Source of the DNA: Bradyrhizobium sp. 149
GTDB lineage: Bacteria > Pseudomonadota > Alphaproteobacteria > Rhizobiales > Xanthobacteraceae
Reading direction: 5' to 3'
NCBI RefSeq assembly: GCF_023073915.1
Contig: NZ_JADPKK010000019.1
Span: 62,001 to 126,000 of the forward strand
DNA length: 64,000 bases
In this document: positions 25,445 through 33,332 of the stretch, piece after piece
Layout: every line of letters starts with the position of its first letter
Position numbering within the stretch: position 1 is the stretch's first letter
Notes under the pieces: model-generated
What the model was told of the DNA's origin: nothing
Databases searched by the model: none
The model's input: only the letters and a program-made list of their open reading frames with translations
Position numbers and translations under genes: made by a program

Positions 25445-26359
25445 TTATGACGTTTTGACACTGGCCGGCCGCCGGGCCGGGATGGTCATGGCGGCGACGC
25501 CGACAACCACACAGGCAAGCCCGATCCAGGCGGTCCGGCTCAGGCTCTCGCCGAGGAAGGCGACGCTGATGGCAACCCCGATCGGCACGCGGAGATAGGC
25601 CTGCGCCGTGGTGCCGACCGAACCCAGGGTCTGGATCAGGCGGAAATAGATCACGAAGGCTGCGGCGGTCGAGAAGGTCGCCAGCGCGAGCAGCGCCAGC
25701 ACGGAACTCAGCGAGGGCGACAGCGTCCAAGGCTGTTCGACGATGAGCGAGGCCGGGACCAGCGCCGCCGCCCCCGCCAGCAGCGAGCCGGCCGCCGGCG
25801 CCATGGGATCGAGGCTCTTGAAGCTGCGACCGAAGATTGCGGCGCAGGCGTAGCAGATCGTGGCGGCAACGATGGCGGCCTCCGCGACGAGGCCGCGTCC
25901 CATATCCTGGAAGGCATCGACGCCGACGATCAGCAGGATGCCGGCCATGCCGGCGACCACGCCGACCAGCTTTCGCGGTGTCGTCGCCTCGTGACGCGTC
26001 ACAACGGCCGTGAGCAGGAAGGTGAAGATCGGGCCGGCCGAGTTGAGGATGGTCGCGAGCGCGGCATCGACATGGCGCTGGCCCCAGGCGATCAACGTCC
26101 AGGGCACCACGCTGTTGAGCACGGCCTGGAAGGCGAAGCGTTGCCAGGTCGCGGCATCCGTCGGCAGCCTGATGCCCCGCGCCCACATGATCGCGAGCAG
26201 CAGCAGGCCCGCAATCGTGGTGCGCGCCGCGATCAGCGTGATCGGCGGAATGGTGGCGACGCCGAGCTTGATGAAGGTGTAGGAGCCGCCCCAGAGCGTC
26301 GCCAGCGCGAGCAGCAGCGCCAGCTCGACGACAATGTTATTGTCCTGCCGGTTGTCCAT
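25445..26359 (-). CDS. EamA-family (DMT) transporter
   Basis: 304 residues with ten hydrophobic helices in two EamA repeats (LALATLWGGSYTFIKLGV; VAATICYACAAIFGRSFK). These inner-membrane permeases usually export metabolites. It is transcribed in the same direction as the kinase, with a 122-base gap, and has little sequence in common with the DMT gene at 14830 beyond the family pattern. The substrate is unknown. Confidence 0.9.
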   Translation of the reverse strand: MDNRQDNNIVVELALLLALATLWGGSYTFIKLGVATIPPITLIAARTTIAGLLLLAIMWARGIRLPTDAATWQRFAFQAVLNSVVPWTLIAWGQRHVDAALATILNSAGPIFTFLLTAVVTRHEATTPRKLVGVVAGMAGILLIVGVDAFQDMGRGLVAEAAIVAATICYACAAIFGRSFKSLDPMAPAAGSLLAGAAALVPASLIVEQPWTLSPSLSSVLALLALATFSTAAAFVIYFRLIQTLGSVGTTAQAYLRVPIGVAISVAFLGESLSRTAWIGLACVVVGVAAMTIPARRPASVKTS

Positions 26360-26440
26360 GTCGCGCGCTCCGTCCCATTGTCAGGGGACGGAACCTAGCG
26401 CGCCTGCCCTCGCCGATACTTCGCTTTCTGTCGAAGTGTC

Positions 26441-27256
26441 CTAGCCGCTGGCCCGGACCTCGAACACTTCGCCGTCATAGCCGGCCTCGCGGGGAATGCG
26501 GAGCTGACGGCCGGTTTCGGTCTTGGTCATGACAGGCATCACCGTCACGACGGACATGCCGCGGGCGTGCTCGAGCGCGGCGCTGACGCTGCCCTGCTTG
26601 GCGAGCCGGATCAGATTGCGCGTGGTCGGGAACGGCAGCTTGAAGCGGCCGCTCTCGCCGCCCTCCACCGCCTCGCGCGGCGAGACCCAGATCGAGTCGG
26701 TCGACTCCCGGCCGTCATGCGCGCCGAGCTGGTCGGGCGGTGCTGCCGCAAGGAAAAACCAGGTGTCGAAACGCTTTGGCATGCCCTCGGGCGTGATCCA
26801 GTGCGCGTAAGGCACGAGCGTATCGAGCGCGAGCTGGAGGCCGTTGTCGGACAGAATGCTCATGAAGCTGATCTTGTGCTCGTTGAGCGCGACGCGATGT
26901 GCATCAGCGATCTCGCCGGCGCGCTTGGCATCGACCGGCGTGCCCGAATCCTTCGACCGTGCCAGCAGAATGCCGCTTTCCTCAAAGGTCTCGCGGATCG
27001 CGGCGATCCGGAAGCCGCAGTCCGCTGCGCTCAAGCCCTCGCCGCCCGAATACAGGTCGGACCGGGCGACGATCTCCTGATCGCCGGCATCGACGCTCCC
27101 ACCGGGAAACACCAGCGCGCCCGAATTGAACTCGATCTGGTGATGGCGCACCATCATGAAGACTTCAACTTCGTCGCGACTCTTGCTGTCGACCTTCGCG
27201 CGGTCGCGCAACAGGAGGATCGTCGACGCGGGACGTGATGCGGCGGTCTCGGCCAT
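26441..27256 (-). CDS. Nudix hydrolase of the NUDT7/NUDT19 (CoA diphosphatase-like) type
   Basis: 271 residues. The Nudix box is split: FPGGSVDAGD is followed about 30 residues later by AIRETFEESGILL. In classical Nudix boxes only seven residues separate these parts. A long insert at this point is characteristic of peroxisomal NUDT19-like acyl-CoA diphosphatases, which cleave CoA esters to 3',5'-ADP and phosphopantetheines. It ends 4 bases from the aldolase gene of the acyl-CoA cluster, so a role in CoA turnover fits. The activity is inferred, not shown. Confidence 0.8.
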   Translation of the reverse strand: MAETAASRPASTILLLRDRAKVDSKSRDEVEVFMMVRHHQIEFNSGALVFPGGSVDAGDQEIVARSDLYSGGEGLSAADCGFRIAAIRETFEESGILLARSKDSGTPVDAKRAGEIADAHRVALNEHKISFMSILSDNGLQLALDTLVPYAHWITPEGMPKRFDTWFFLAAAPPDQLGAHDGRESTDSIWVSPREAVEGGESGRFKLPFPTTRNLIRLAKQGSVSAALEHARGMSVVTVMPVMTKTETGRQLRIPREAGYDGEVFEVRASG

Positions 27257-27260
27257 TCAA

Positions 27261-28214
27261 CTAACCTGCGGCGCTGGATTGCGGGCCGAGATTGGCGCGC
27301 TTGTCGACGCGGGCAACGCGCGACAGCAGGTACTCGACCTCAGCCTTCGCCGCCGGCGTGATGGTCGCAGCCGGCTTGCGCTGGGCGCTGGAGGCGATGA
27401 TGCCGCGCTTTTGCAGCACGTATTTGCGCACGGCAAGGCCTGCGCCCGGCTGCTGCTCGTAACGGATCAGCGGCAGATGTGCGTCAAACAAATCATGGGC
27501 GGCGTCGCGCTTGCCTTCCTTCGAAAGTCGCACGACGTCGATCAGGAGTTCGGGGAAGGCATAGCCGGTCATGGCGCCGTCGGCGCCGCGCTCCATCTCG
27601 AAGTCCAAAAACAGTCCGCCATTGCCGCAGAGGATCGAGAGCGGCCGCAGCGAGCCGTCCTTCTGGAAATTGCGCAGCGCCGAGATCTTTTCCAGCCCCG
27701 GCCAGTCCTCGTGCTTGAGCATCACGCAGTTCGGATTGTCCATCACGATTTTGCGAATCACGGCGGGGGTGAACACCACCGACAAGGTCAGCGGATAGTC
27801 CTGGAGCACCCAGGGCACATCAGGCCCGATCGCCTCGGCCGCCTGCTTGTAATAGCCGACGATCTGGTCGTCGGTGCGAAGCGACGGCGGCGGCGCAATC
27901 ATCACGCCTGCAGCGCCTGCGTCCATCGAGGCCTTCGCCAGCGAGCGCATGGTGGCAAAACCCGGCGCGGAGACGCCGACGATCACCTGCATCTTCTTGG
28001 CACGCTTGACGAAGCGTACCGCCACCTGCTCGGCCTCGACGGCATCGAGCTTCGGCGCCTCGCCAAGAATGCCCAGCACCGTGACGCCGTCGCAGCCGAC
28101 CTCCTCGTAGAAATCGGTCAGGCGGTCGATCGAGCGCTCGTCGATCCGGCCGTCATCGTGGAACGGCGTCGGCGCGATTGCGAAGGTGCCCTTGGCATCG
28201 GCGGTGAGTTTCAT
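27261..28214 (-). CDS. DapA/NAL-family aldolase (dihydrodipicolinate synthase-like)
   Basis: 317 residues from the ATG at 28214; the longer open frame runs into a repeat and is not used. The fold is a TIM barrel with the Schiff-base Lys in NCVMLKHEDW and the conserved Tyr in WVLQDYPLT. The substrate loop normally GTTGE reads VLGILGEAP, which differs from true DapA. The family includes aldolases and dehydratases for hydroxy-oxo acids. Its position at the end of an acyl-CoA cluster suggests a catabolic role rather than lysine synthesis. Confidence 0.85.
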   Translation of the reverse strand: MKLTADAKGTFAIAPTPFHDDGRIDERSIDRLTDFYEEVGCDGVTVLGILGEAPKLDAVEAEQVAVRFVKRAKKMQVIVGVSAPGFATMRSLAKASMDAGAAGVMIAPPPSLRTDDQIVGYYKQAAEAIGPDVPWVLQDYPLTLSVVFTPAVIRKIVMDNPNCVMLKHEDWPGLEKISALRNFQKDGSLRPLSILCGNGGLFLDFEMERGADGAMTGYAFPELLIDVVRLSKEGKRDAAHDLFDAHLPLIRYEQQPGAGLAVRKYVLQKRGIIASSAQRKPAATITPAAKAEVEYLLSRVARVDKRANLGPQSSAAG

Positions 28215-28233
28215 CAGTGCTCTATCCTCTTGT

Positions 28234-28336
28234 TCGTCATTCCGGGGCGATGCGCAGCATCGAACTATGGTGCGCAATTGCGCACCTGAGAATCTCGAGG
28301 TTCCGGGTTCACGCTTCGCGTGCACCGGAACGACGA
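28234..28336. repeat. Palindromic dispersed repeat (TCGTCATTCCGGGG type)
   Basis: The element begins TCGTCATTCCGGGGCGATG and ends CACCGGAACGACGA, with inner inverted repeats (TGCGCAATTGCGCA; the CACGCTTCGCGTG-like stem). It fills the gap between the SDR and aldolase genes. Its translation on the minus strand (RTIVRCCASPRNDE) is the pattern often left by this Bradyrhizobium repeat. Confidence 0.65.
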
Positions 28337-28343
28337 AATCAGG

Positions 28344-29222
28344 CTAAAACCGCCGCGCCCCCATCTTGATCTGTTCTTCGGAGAAGAAGATCTCCTCGGC
28401 ATGATCGGCGATGTCCCGGGCGTTCCAGCCCGTGTGCGGCGGCTTCCAGCCGTCCATTTCCATCATCCGCATTTCGCGTACGCCGCGGGGCCCGGACACG
28501 CCCAGCACCTTGCCGGTCTGGTCGCCGGACAAGTCGCTGACCATGTATAGCACGGCCGGCGCGATGCCGTCCGGCCCCAGCGCCGCACCGGGGTTCTCCT
28601 TATAGCGGGGCAGATCTGCGGTCATGCGGGTCATCGCGCCCGGCGCGAGCGTCCAGATCCGGATGTTGTATTTGCGGCCCTCGATCGCCAGCACGTTGGA
28701 CAGGCCCCAGATGCCACCCTTGGCCGCGCCGTAATTGCTCTGGCCGAAATTGCCGATCAGGCCAGAGGTCGAGGAGGTGTTGACGATGACGCCGCCGCCG
28801 TTTTCCCGCATCCAGCGAAACACCGGCATGGTGCAACAAAAGGTGCCCTTCAGATGCACCTTGATGACCTTGTCCCAGTCGGACTCAGAGGCCTTGGCGA
28901 AGGTCTGGTCGCGCAGGATGCCGGCATTGTTGACGAGGATGTCGGCGCGGCCGAAATGCTTGATGGCGTCGTCGAACACCGACTGGCCGCCCTCCATCGT
29001 GGAGATGTCGGCACCGTTGGCGACCGCCTTGCCGCCCTCCGCCTTGATCGCGTCCACCACAAGCTGGGCCATCGATTTGTCGGCGCCGGAGCCGTCACGG
29101 GGCCCGCCAAGGTCGTTGACGACGACGGACGCCCCTTCCCGCGCGAACAGCTTTGCGTAGGCCTCACCGAGCCCCCCGCCCGCGCCGGTGATCAGCGCAA
29201 CCTTGCCATCGAGCAGTCCCAT
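28344..29222 (-). CDS. SDR oxidoreductase, MFE-2 (3R)-hydroxyacyl-CoA dehydrogenase type
   Basis: 292 residues from the ATG at 29222; upstream codons belong to a repeat. The cofactor motif is TGAGGGLGEAYAKLFAREGA, then NNAG, the catalytic Ser in NTSSTSG and YGAAK. The N-terminus and the VVVNDLGGPRDGSGAD segment are typical of the dehydrogenase half of peroxisomal multifunctional enzyme 2. It would oxidise (3R)-hydroxyacyl-CoA to 3-ketoacyl-CoA. The next gene upstream encodes the matching hydratase half. Confidence 0.9.
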   Translation of the reverse strand: MGLLDGKVALITGAGGGLGEAYAKLFAREGASVVVNDLGGPRDGSGADKSMAQLVVDAIKAEGGKAVANGADISTMEGGQSVFDDAIKHFGRADILVNNAGILRDQTFAKASESDWDKVIKVHLKGTFCCTMPVFRWMRENGGGVIVNTSSTSGLIGNFGQSNYGAAKGGIWGLSNVLAIEGRKYNIRIWTLAPGAMTRMTADLPRYKENPGAALGPDGIAPAVLYMVSDLSGDQTGKVLGVSGPRGVREMRMMEMDGWKPPHTGWNARDIADHAEEIFFSEEQIKMGARRF

Positions 29223-29249
29223 GGTGGCGTCTCCCTGCTTGTTTTTCCT

Positions 29250-29380
29250 TACCTCGCCCCGCTTGCGGGGAGAGGTCGGATCGCCCTCGCGATCCGGGTG
29301 AGGGGGTACAGGTCTCAATACCGTCTCGGCTCGTGGTGAGAGCCCCTCACCCCACCCTCTCCCCGCAAGCGGGGCGAGGG
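29250..29380. repeat. Dispersed inverted repeat (CTCGCCCCGCTTGCGGGG type)
   Basis: CCTCGCCCCGCTTGCGGGGA at 29252 is matched by CCCCGCAAGCGGGGCGAGGG at the other end (to 29380). Between are CCTCGCGATCCGGGTGAGGGG and its counterparts. This is a common rhizobial intergenic repeat and can form a large hairpin between the MaoC and SDR genes. Confidence 0.65.
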
Positions 29381-29400
29381 AGTGCAGCGCCGGTGCGTCC

Positions 29401-30261
29401 CTAACCCAGCACGGTCTTGCCGTTCTTGATCACGGTGACGCCGCGCGACTTCACCTTGGCTTCGAACGAGATCACGTTGCCGTCCTTCCAGAGGTCGATG
29501 GTCACGGTCTCACCGGGATAGACCGGCGAGGAGAACCGCGCGACGTGCTGGCGGAAGGCGGAGGCGTCGTAGTCGGCATAGGTCTGGAGCACGCCGCGGC
29601 AGGTGATGCCGTAGGTGCACATGCCGTGCAGGATCGGACGCGGGAAGCCGGCCTTCTTGGCGAACGCGGGATCGGAATGTAGCGGGTTGCGGTCGCCGCA
29701 GAGGCGATAGACCAGTGCCTGGTCGGGACGCGTGACGATGTCGATGGTCGTGTCGGGTGCGCGCGACGGCATCTTGTGCGGATCGGGCTGGGTCAGGTTC
29801 GGTCCGCCAAAGCCGCCATCGCCGCGGGCGAAGCGCGAGGCGACCAGCGTCGCCAGTTTCTCGCCCTTCTCGTTCTTCAGCACGGTCTGGTGGCTGATCA
29901 CGACGCCCTTGTCCTTGCCCTTGTCGTAGACTTCGACCACGGAGGAATCGGCGGTGATGTGCGCGGCGACCGGCAGCGGCTGGTGGAAGGTGATGTCGCG
30001 CTCGCCATCGACCACCATCACCCGGTTGAGGTTCATCTCGCCCGGACCCGCGCCCCACGCCGCAACGGACGCGAAGGTCGGCACCACCTTGAGCGGCCGC
30101 GGCGTCAACGTGCCCTCGTTGACGAAGGCGAGCTCGTTCTCGTCCATCGGATCGGCGCCAAGCCCGATGCCACAGGCGTAGAGCATCACTTCGCGATCGG
30201 TGTAGGCGTATTTCTGGCCGAGGTTTTTCAGGGCTTTGAGTTCGTCGTATCTGGCGGACAT
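29401..30261 (-). CDS. MaoC-type (R)-2-enoyl-CoA hydratase (MFE-2 hydratase half)
   Basis: 286 residues in a double hot-dog arrangement. The N-terminal half (MLYACGIGLGADPMDENELA) is non-catalytic; the C-terminal half carries the hydratase-2 motif VYRLCGDRNPLHSDPAFAKK, with the Asp and His of the catalytic pair, then FPRPILHG. It would add water to trans-2-enoyl-CoA giving the (3R)-hydroxy product. It lies directly upstream of the SDR gene; together they cover the two reactions fused in peroxisomal MFE-2. Confidence 0.92.
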   Translation of the reverse strand: MSARYDELKALKNLGQKYAYTDREVMLYACGIGLGADPMDENELAFVNEGTLTPRPLKVVPTFASVAAWGAGPGEMNLNRVMVVDGERDITFHQPLPVAAHITADSSVVEVYDKGKDKGVVISHQTVLKNEKGEKLATLVASRFARGDGGFGGPNLTQPDPHKMPSRAPDTTIDIVTRPDQALVYRLCGDRNPLHSDPAFAKKAGFPRPILHGMCTYGITCRGVLQTYADYDASAFRQHVARFSSPVYPGETVTIDLWKDGNVISFEAKVKSRGVTVIKNGKTVLG

Positions 30262-30308
30262 TTTCTGGTTTCCTCCCGGCAGCTTCAGCTGAGCGGCGCC
30301 ATTGTTGC

Positions 30309-30456
30309 GCCCTCTCCCCTTGTGGGAGAGGGCTACAAGGTGCTCGCAACAAACTCGTTTGGGTGAGGGGTTCGCTCCTCATCGAACAATCTCTCTGTGG
30401 AGAGATACCCCTCATCCGGCGCTTCGCGCCACCTTCCCCCACAAGGGGGGAAGGGA
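30309..30456. repeat. Dispersed inverted repeat (CCCTCTCCCCTTGTGGGAGAGGG type)
   Basis: CCCTCTCCCCTTGTGGGAGA at the left is echoed by CCTTCCCCCACAAGGGGGGAAGG at the right, with GGGTGAGGGGTTCGCTCCTC and ACCCCTCATCCGGCGCTTCG between them. This is a second member of the repeat class also seen at 29250-29380. It separates the DUF35 gene from the hydratase gene. Confidence 0.65.
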
Positions 30457-30473
30457 AGAACTCGCCGCGCCTA

Positions 30474-30863
30474 CTAGACCGGCGTGAAGAAGGGCAATGG
30501 AGCGCCATCGGTTGGCTTGAACACTACCTTCACTTTCTGGCCGATCTTCAGCGTCGTCAGATCGCAGTCGACGAAATTGGTCTGCAGCGACGGCCCCTCC
30601 TTCAGCGTGACGTAGCCGATCGCGTAAGGACCTGTCGGCGACTTCCGCATCAAGCTCCAGGTGTAGATCGTTCCCTCGCCCGAAGACTCCTCCCACACAG
30701 TCTTGTCGGAGTAGCAGAACGGGCAGATCGCGCGCGGAAAGTAATGCGCCTCGCCGCACGCCGTGCAGCGCTTGATCATGAACTTGCCCTGCTTGGCCGC
30801 GTCCCAGAACGCGGCGGTCTCCGGATTGGTCACCGGGGCCGGATATTTCTTGGCTTCGCTCAT
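30474..30863 (-). CDS. Zn-ribbon OB-fold (DUF35, ChsH2-like) protein
   Basis: 129 residues. The N-terminal rubredoxin-like zinc ribbon has four Cys (CTACGEAHYFPRAICPFC). The C-terminal OB fold begins GEGTIYTWSLMRK and ends KVVFKPTDGAPLPFF. DUF35 proteins pair with thiolase-like enzymes or MaoC proteins in steroid side-chain and acyl-CoA catabolism. Its ATG overlaps the stop of the thiolase-like gene (ATGA), so the two proteins are probably made in equal amounts and form a complex. Confidence 0.9.
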   Translation of the reverse strand: MSEAKKYPAPVTNPETAAFWDAAKQGKFMIKRCTACGEAHYFPRAICPFCYSDKTVWEESSGEGTIYTWSLMRKSPTGPYAIGYVTLKEGPSLQTNFVDCDLTTLKIGQKVKVVFKPTDGAPLPFFTPV

Positions 30864-32020
30864 CACACGCGCTCCAGAATGGCGGTCGAGGCGGCGTGGC
30901 GAACTCCCAAAAGCCCGCCGGTGCCGTGGGCGATGGCAAGGTCGCAGTTCTTGACCTGCACCTTCGGATGCGCCTCGCCGCGCAGCTGCCGCACGGCCTC
31001 GAGAATCTTGGTCATGCCGCCGCGGTTGACGGGATGGTTGCTGCAGAGGCCACCGCCGTCGGTGTTGAACGGCAGCTTGCCGACGCCCGAGATCAGATTG
31101 CCGTCGGCGACGAATTTGCCGCCCTCGCCCTTCTTGCAGAAGCCGAGGTCTTCGAGCTGCATCAGCACCGTGATGGTGAAGCTGTCGTAGATCGAGGCGT
31201 ATTTGATATCCTTCGGCGTGATGCCGGCTTCCTCGAACGCACGCGGGCCCGACCAGATGCCAGCGGAGTATGTGAGGTCGAGATCCTTGCCGCCGCGCGG
31301 GCCCTTCATCGCCTCGCCGTGGCCGATCAGCTTGACCAGCGGCTTCTTCAGGCTTTTTGCGATCTCGGGTGTCGTCACGATCAGCGCGCCGCCCCCGTCG
31401 GAGACGACGCAGCAATCCATGCGATGCAAGGGATCGGAGATCATCGGCGAGTTCAGGACGTCCTCGACGGTGACGACGTCCTTGAGCATCGCATGCGGAT
31501 TGTATTGCGCGTGGTGCGAGGCAGCGACCTTGATCCAGGCGAGCTGCTCGGAGGTGGTCCCATAGTCGTGCATGTGGCGCATGGCACAAATGCCGTAGGC
31601 ATTGTGCGTGGTCGCGCCGTAGGCCGACTCGAAGTCGGCCTCGGCGCCGGCAGCGCGCGGCGGCATCGCCCCCGTGCGCGGCTTGCCGGCGAGCGTGATC
31701 AGCGCGATCGAGCACTTGCCCGCCGCGATGGCTTCAGCGGCGTGGCCGAGATGGATGATATAGGAACAGCCGCCGGTCTCGGTGGAATCCACATGGCGGA
31801 GTTTCCTGGTGTTCAGACCGAGATAGTCGACCATCGGCCAGGCGCCGCCGGGCGCGTCACCCGCGCAAAAATAGCCGTCGACATCGTCCTTGCTGAGCCC
31901 GGCATCCTCGATCGCGCCCTTGGCGACCTCGGCATGGAGCTGGGCGGTGGATTTGTCCGGCGCATGCCGGGTCGGATGTTCAAAAATCCCGGCAATGTAG
32001 GCCTTGCCCTTGATGGTCAA
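30863..32020 (-). CDS. Thiolase-like lipid-transfer protein (Ltp/SCP-2 thiolase family)
   Basis: 385 residues starting at a TTG at 32020, chosen because the protein begins TIKGKAYIAGIFEHPTRHAP, a normal family start, with GGAGACC upstream and no nearer ATG. The thiolase fold is shown by STETGGCSYIIHLGHAAEAI, GGGALIVTTPE, CSNHPVNRGGMTKILEAVRQ and HGTGGLLG. The Cys in GGCSY lies where the thiolase nucleophile is. The usual GHPxG motif is NHPVN. Relatives paired with DUF35 proteins (Ltp2-ChsH2) act as retro-aldolases. Thiolase or aldolase activity cannot be separated here. Confidence 0.85.
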   Translation of the reverse strand: MTIKGKAYIAGIFEHPTRHAPDKSTAQLHAEVAKGAIEDAGLSKDDVDGYFCAGDAPGGAWPMVDYLGLNTRKLRHVDSTETGGCSYIIHLGHAAEAIAAGKCSIALITLAGKPRTGAMPPRAAGAEADFESAYGATTHNAYGICAMRHMHDYGTTSEQLAWIKVAASHHAQYNPHAMLKDVVTVEDVLNSPMISDPLHRMDCCVVSDGGGALIVTTPEIAKSLKKPLVKLIGHGEAMKGPRGGKDLDLTYSAGIWSGPRAFEEAGITPKDIKYASIYDSFTITVLMQLEDLGFCKKGEGGKFVADGNLISGVGKLPFNTDGGGLCSNHPVNRGGMTKILEAVRQLRGEAHPKVQVKNCDLAIAHGTGGLLGVRHAASTAILERV

Positions 32021-32451
32021 AACAGAGGTCTCCGCTCGCGTTTCTTCTTGCTCCGTTTTTCTGAACCGCGGTGGCCTGATTGGCAAGCGCGGAAATATTC
32101 CGTCGCGCGAGAGGGCAGCGGACTGGCGCAAATATTTCGTTTGACCCGTCGCCCTCGATCTCGCCGAAGAGGCGAGCGCCTCAGGGAGACGGTTCGTCAG
32201 CTATGGCCAAAATCCTAAAGGTGATTTGCCCGACGACACAGGCGGTTTCGCTTTATCGAAAACCAAATGTCGCGAAAACAACCCCATGCACAGTAGAACG
32301 GTGGTTGATTGCAAAGAGGAATTTGCAAGGCGGAAAAAGCGCACCCACCTCTCGCCGTCCAGTCCTGGCGGAGCCGGGAATGCCTCGTCTTGCCCTTGTC
32401 CGCCCTGCCGGACAACGTGGCGCCACCGCCCCTATCTGCTATAGGGATCAG
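32021..32451. other. Divergent intergenic region between the thiolase-like and radical SAM genes
   Basis: 431 bases. An open frame continues upstream of the radical SAM start without a good start or family resemblance. The right half looks less GC-rich, with A-rich runs such as CGAAAACCAAATGTCGCGAA. Promoters for both flanking genes must be here; no certain -35/-10 pair was found. Confidence 0.45.
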
Positions 32452-33324
32452 ATGGGCATCCTCACCAACATGTATCGACGCCTGCGCCGGCCGGAGCCAA
32501 CACCCCGGCATGTCTCCTTCATCGAGCTGCATGTCGCCCACACCTGCAATCTGACCTGTGAGAGTTGCTCCCATTATTCCAATCATGCGCACAAAGGCAT
32601 CCTGGACCCGGCCCTGGCGGAAAGCTGGATAAGCGCCTGGAGCAAGCGCCTCACTCTGGATGAATTGAACTTGCTCGGGGGCGAGCCGACCATGAACCCC
32701 CGGCTTTGTGAATTCGTCGTGCTGGCTCGGAAATATTGGCCGGCTGCGCATATTCGCATCATCACCAACGGGTTTTTCCTGCATCGCCACCCTGCGCTTC
32801 CAGCGACGCTGGCGGTCAATGGCAACGCCAGCCTCGCATTGTCGGTGCATCACAACGATCCGTCATATCTCGAAAAGCTGCGGCCCGCCTTCGATCTCCT
32901 GGCGGCTTGGCAACGCGATCACGGCACGGTCGTCGAGACCAGGCAATCCGACCAGGGCTGGACACGCCGCTACCTTGGCTCCGGTGCCGAGATGTTGCCG
33001 TTCGAAGACGACCGGTCCCGACAAAGTTGGGAAGTCTGCCCCGCCAAGTATTGCAAGCAGCTGCATGATGGCCAGCTTTGGAAATGTCCGCCGCTCGCTT
33101 ACCTCAACTTGCAAAAGGCGAAGTACGATCTGTCGCCGAAGTGGGATCCGTATCTGCGGTACAAGCCGCTCGACCCGACCTGCACCGACCGCGAGCTCGT
33201 TGAATTTTTGCAGCGGGAGGATGAGCAAGCCTGCTCGATGTGCGCCGCGGAGGTTCGCCGCTTTTCACTTCCCAATCCCTTGCGGAGCCGGCCATCGAGC
33301 AACGCGCCGGCCGGTTCGCCTTAG
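32452..33324 (+). CDS. Radical SAM protein
   Basis: 290 residues from the ATG at 32452 (AGGGATCAG upstream). The cluster motif is HTCNLTCESCSHYSNH (CxxxCxxC), followed by the SAM-binding GGEP in NLLGGEPTMNP and by RIITNGFFL. The C-terminal part has further Cys (WEVCPAKYCKQL, WKCPPLAYL, ACSMCAAEV), which may hold an auxiliary cluster as in SPASM/twitch proteins. It is convergent with a glycosyltransferase gene (8 bases between the stops). The substrate is unknown; a carbohydrate or peptide modification is plausible. Confidence 0.88.
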   Translation: MGILTNMYRRLRRPEPTPRHVSFIELHVAHTCNLTCESCSHYSNHAHKGILDPALAESWISAWSKRLTLDELNLLGGEPTMNPRLCEFVVLARKYWPAAHIRIITNGFFLHRHPALPATLAVNGNASLALSVHHNDPSYLEKLRPAFDLLAAWQRDHGTVVETRQSDQGWTRRYLGSGAEMLPFEDDRSRQSWEVCPAKYCKQLHDGQLWKCPPLAYLNLQKAKYDLSPKWDPYLRYKPLDPTCTDRELVEFLQREDEQACSMCAAEVRRFSLPNPLRSRPSSNAPAGSP

Positions 33325-33332
33325 CCGAACAG

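Noticed and set aside
22635..26186. A 1,183-residue open frame on the minus strand
   Set aside because: Only the part from 25322 is the sensor kinase. The upstream 288 codons are the antisense-free shadow frame of the EamA transporter gene and have no domain.
30896..32218. A 440-residue plus-strand frame opposite the thiolase-like gene
   Set aside because: Antisense shadow without ribosome binding site or domain; the minus-strand gene is clearly coding.
32080..32451. N-terminal extension of the radical SAM protein
   Set aside because: The frame is open, but there is no start with a ribosome binding site, and the radical SAM domain begins after the ATG at 32452.
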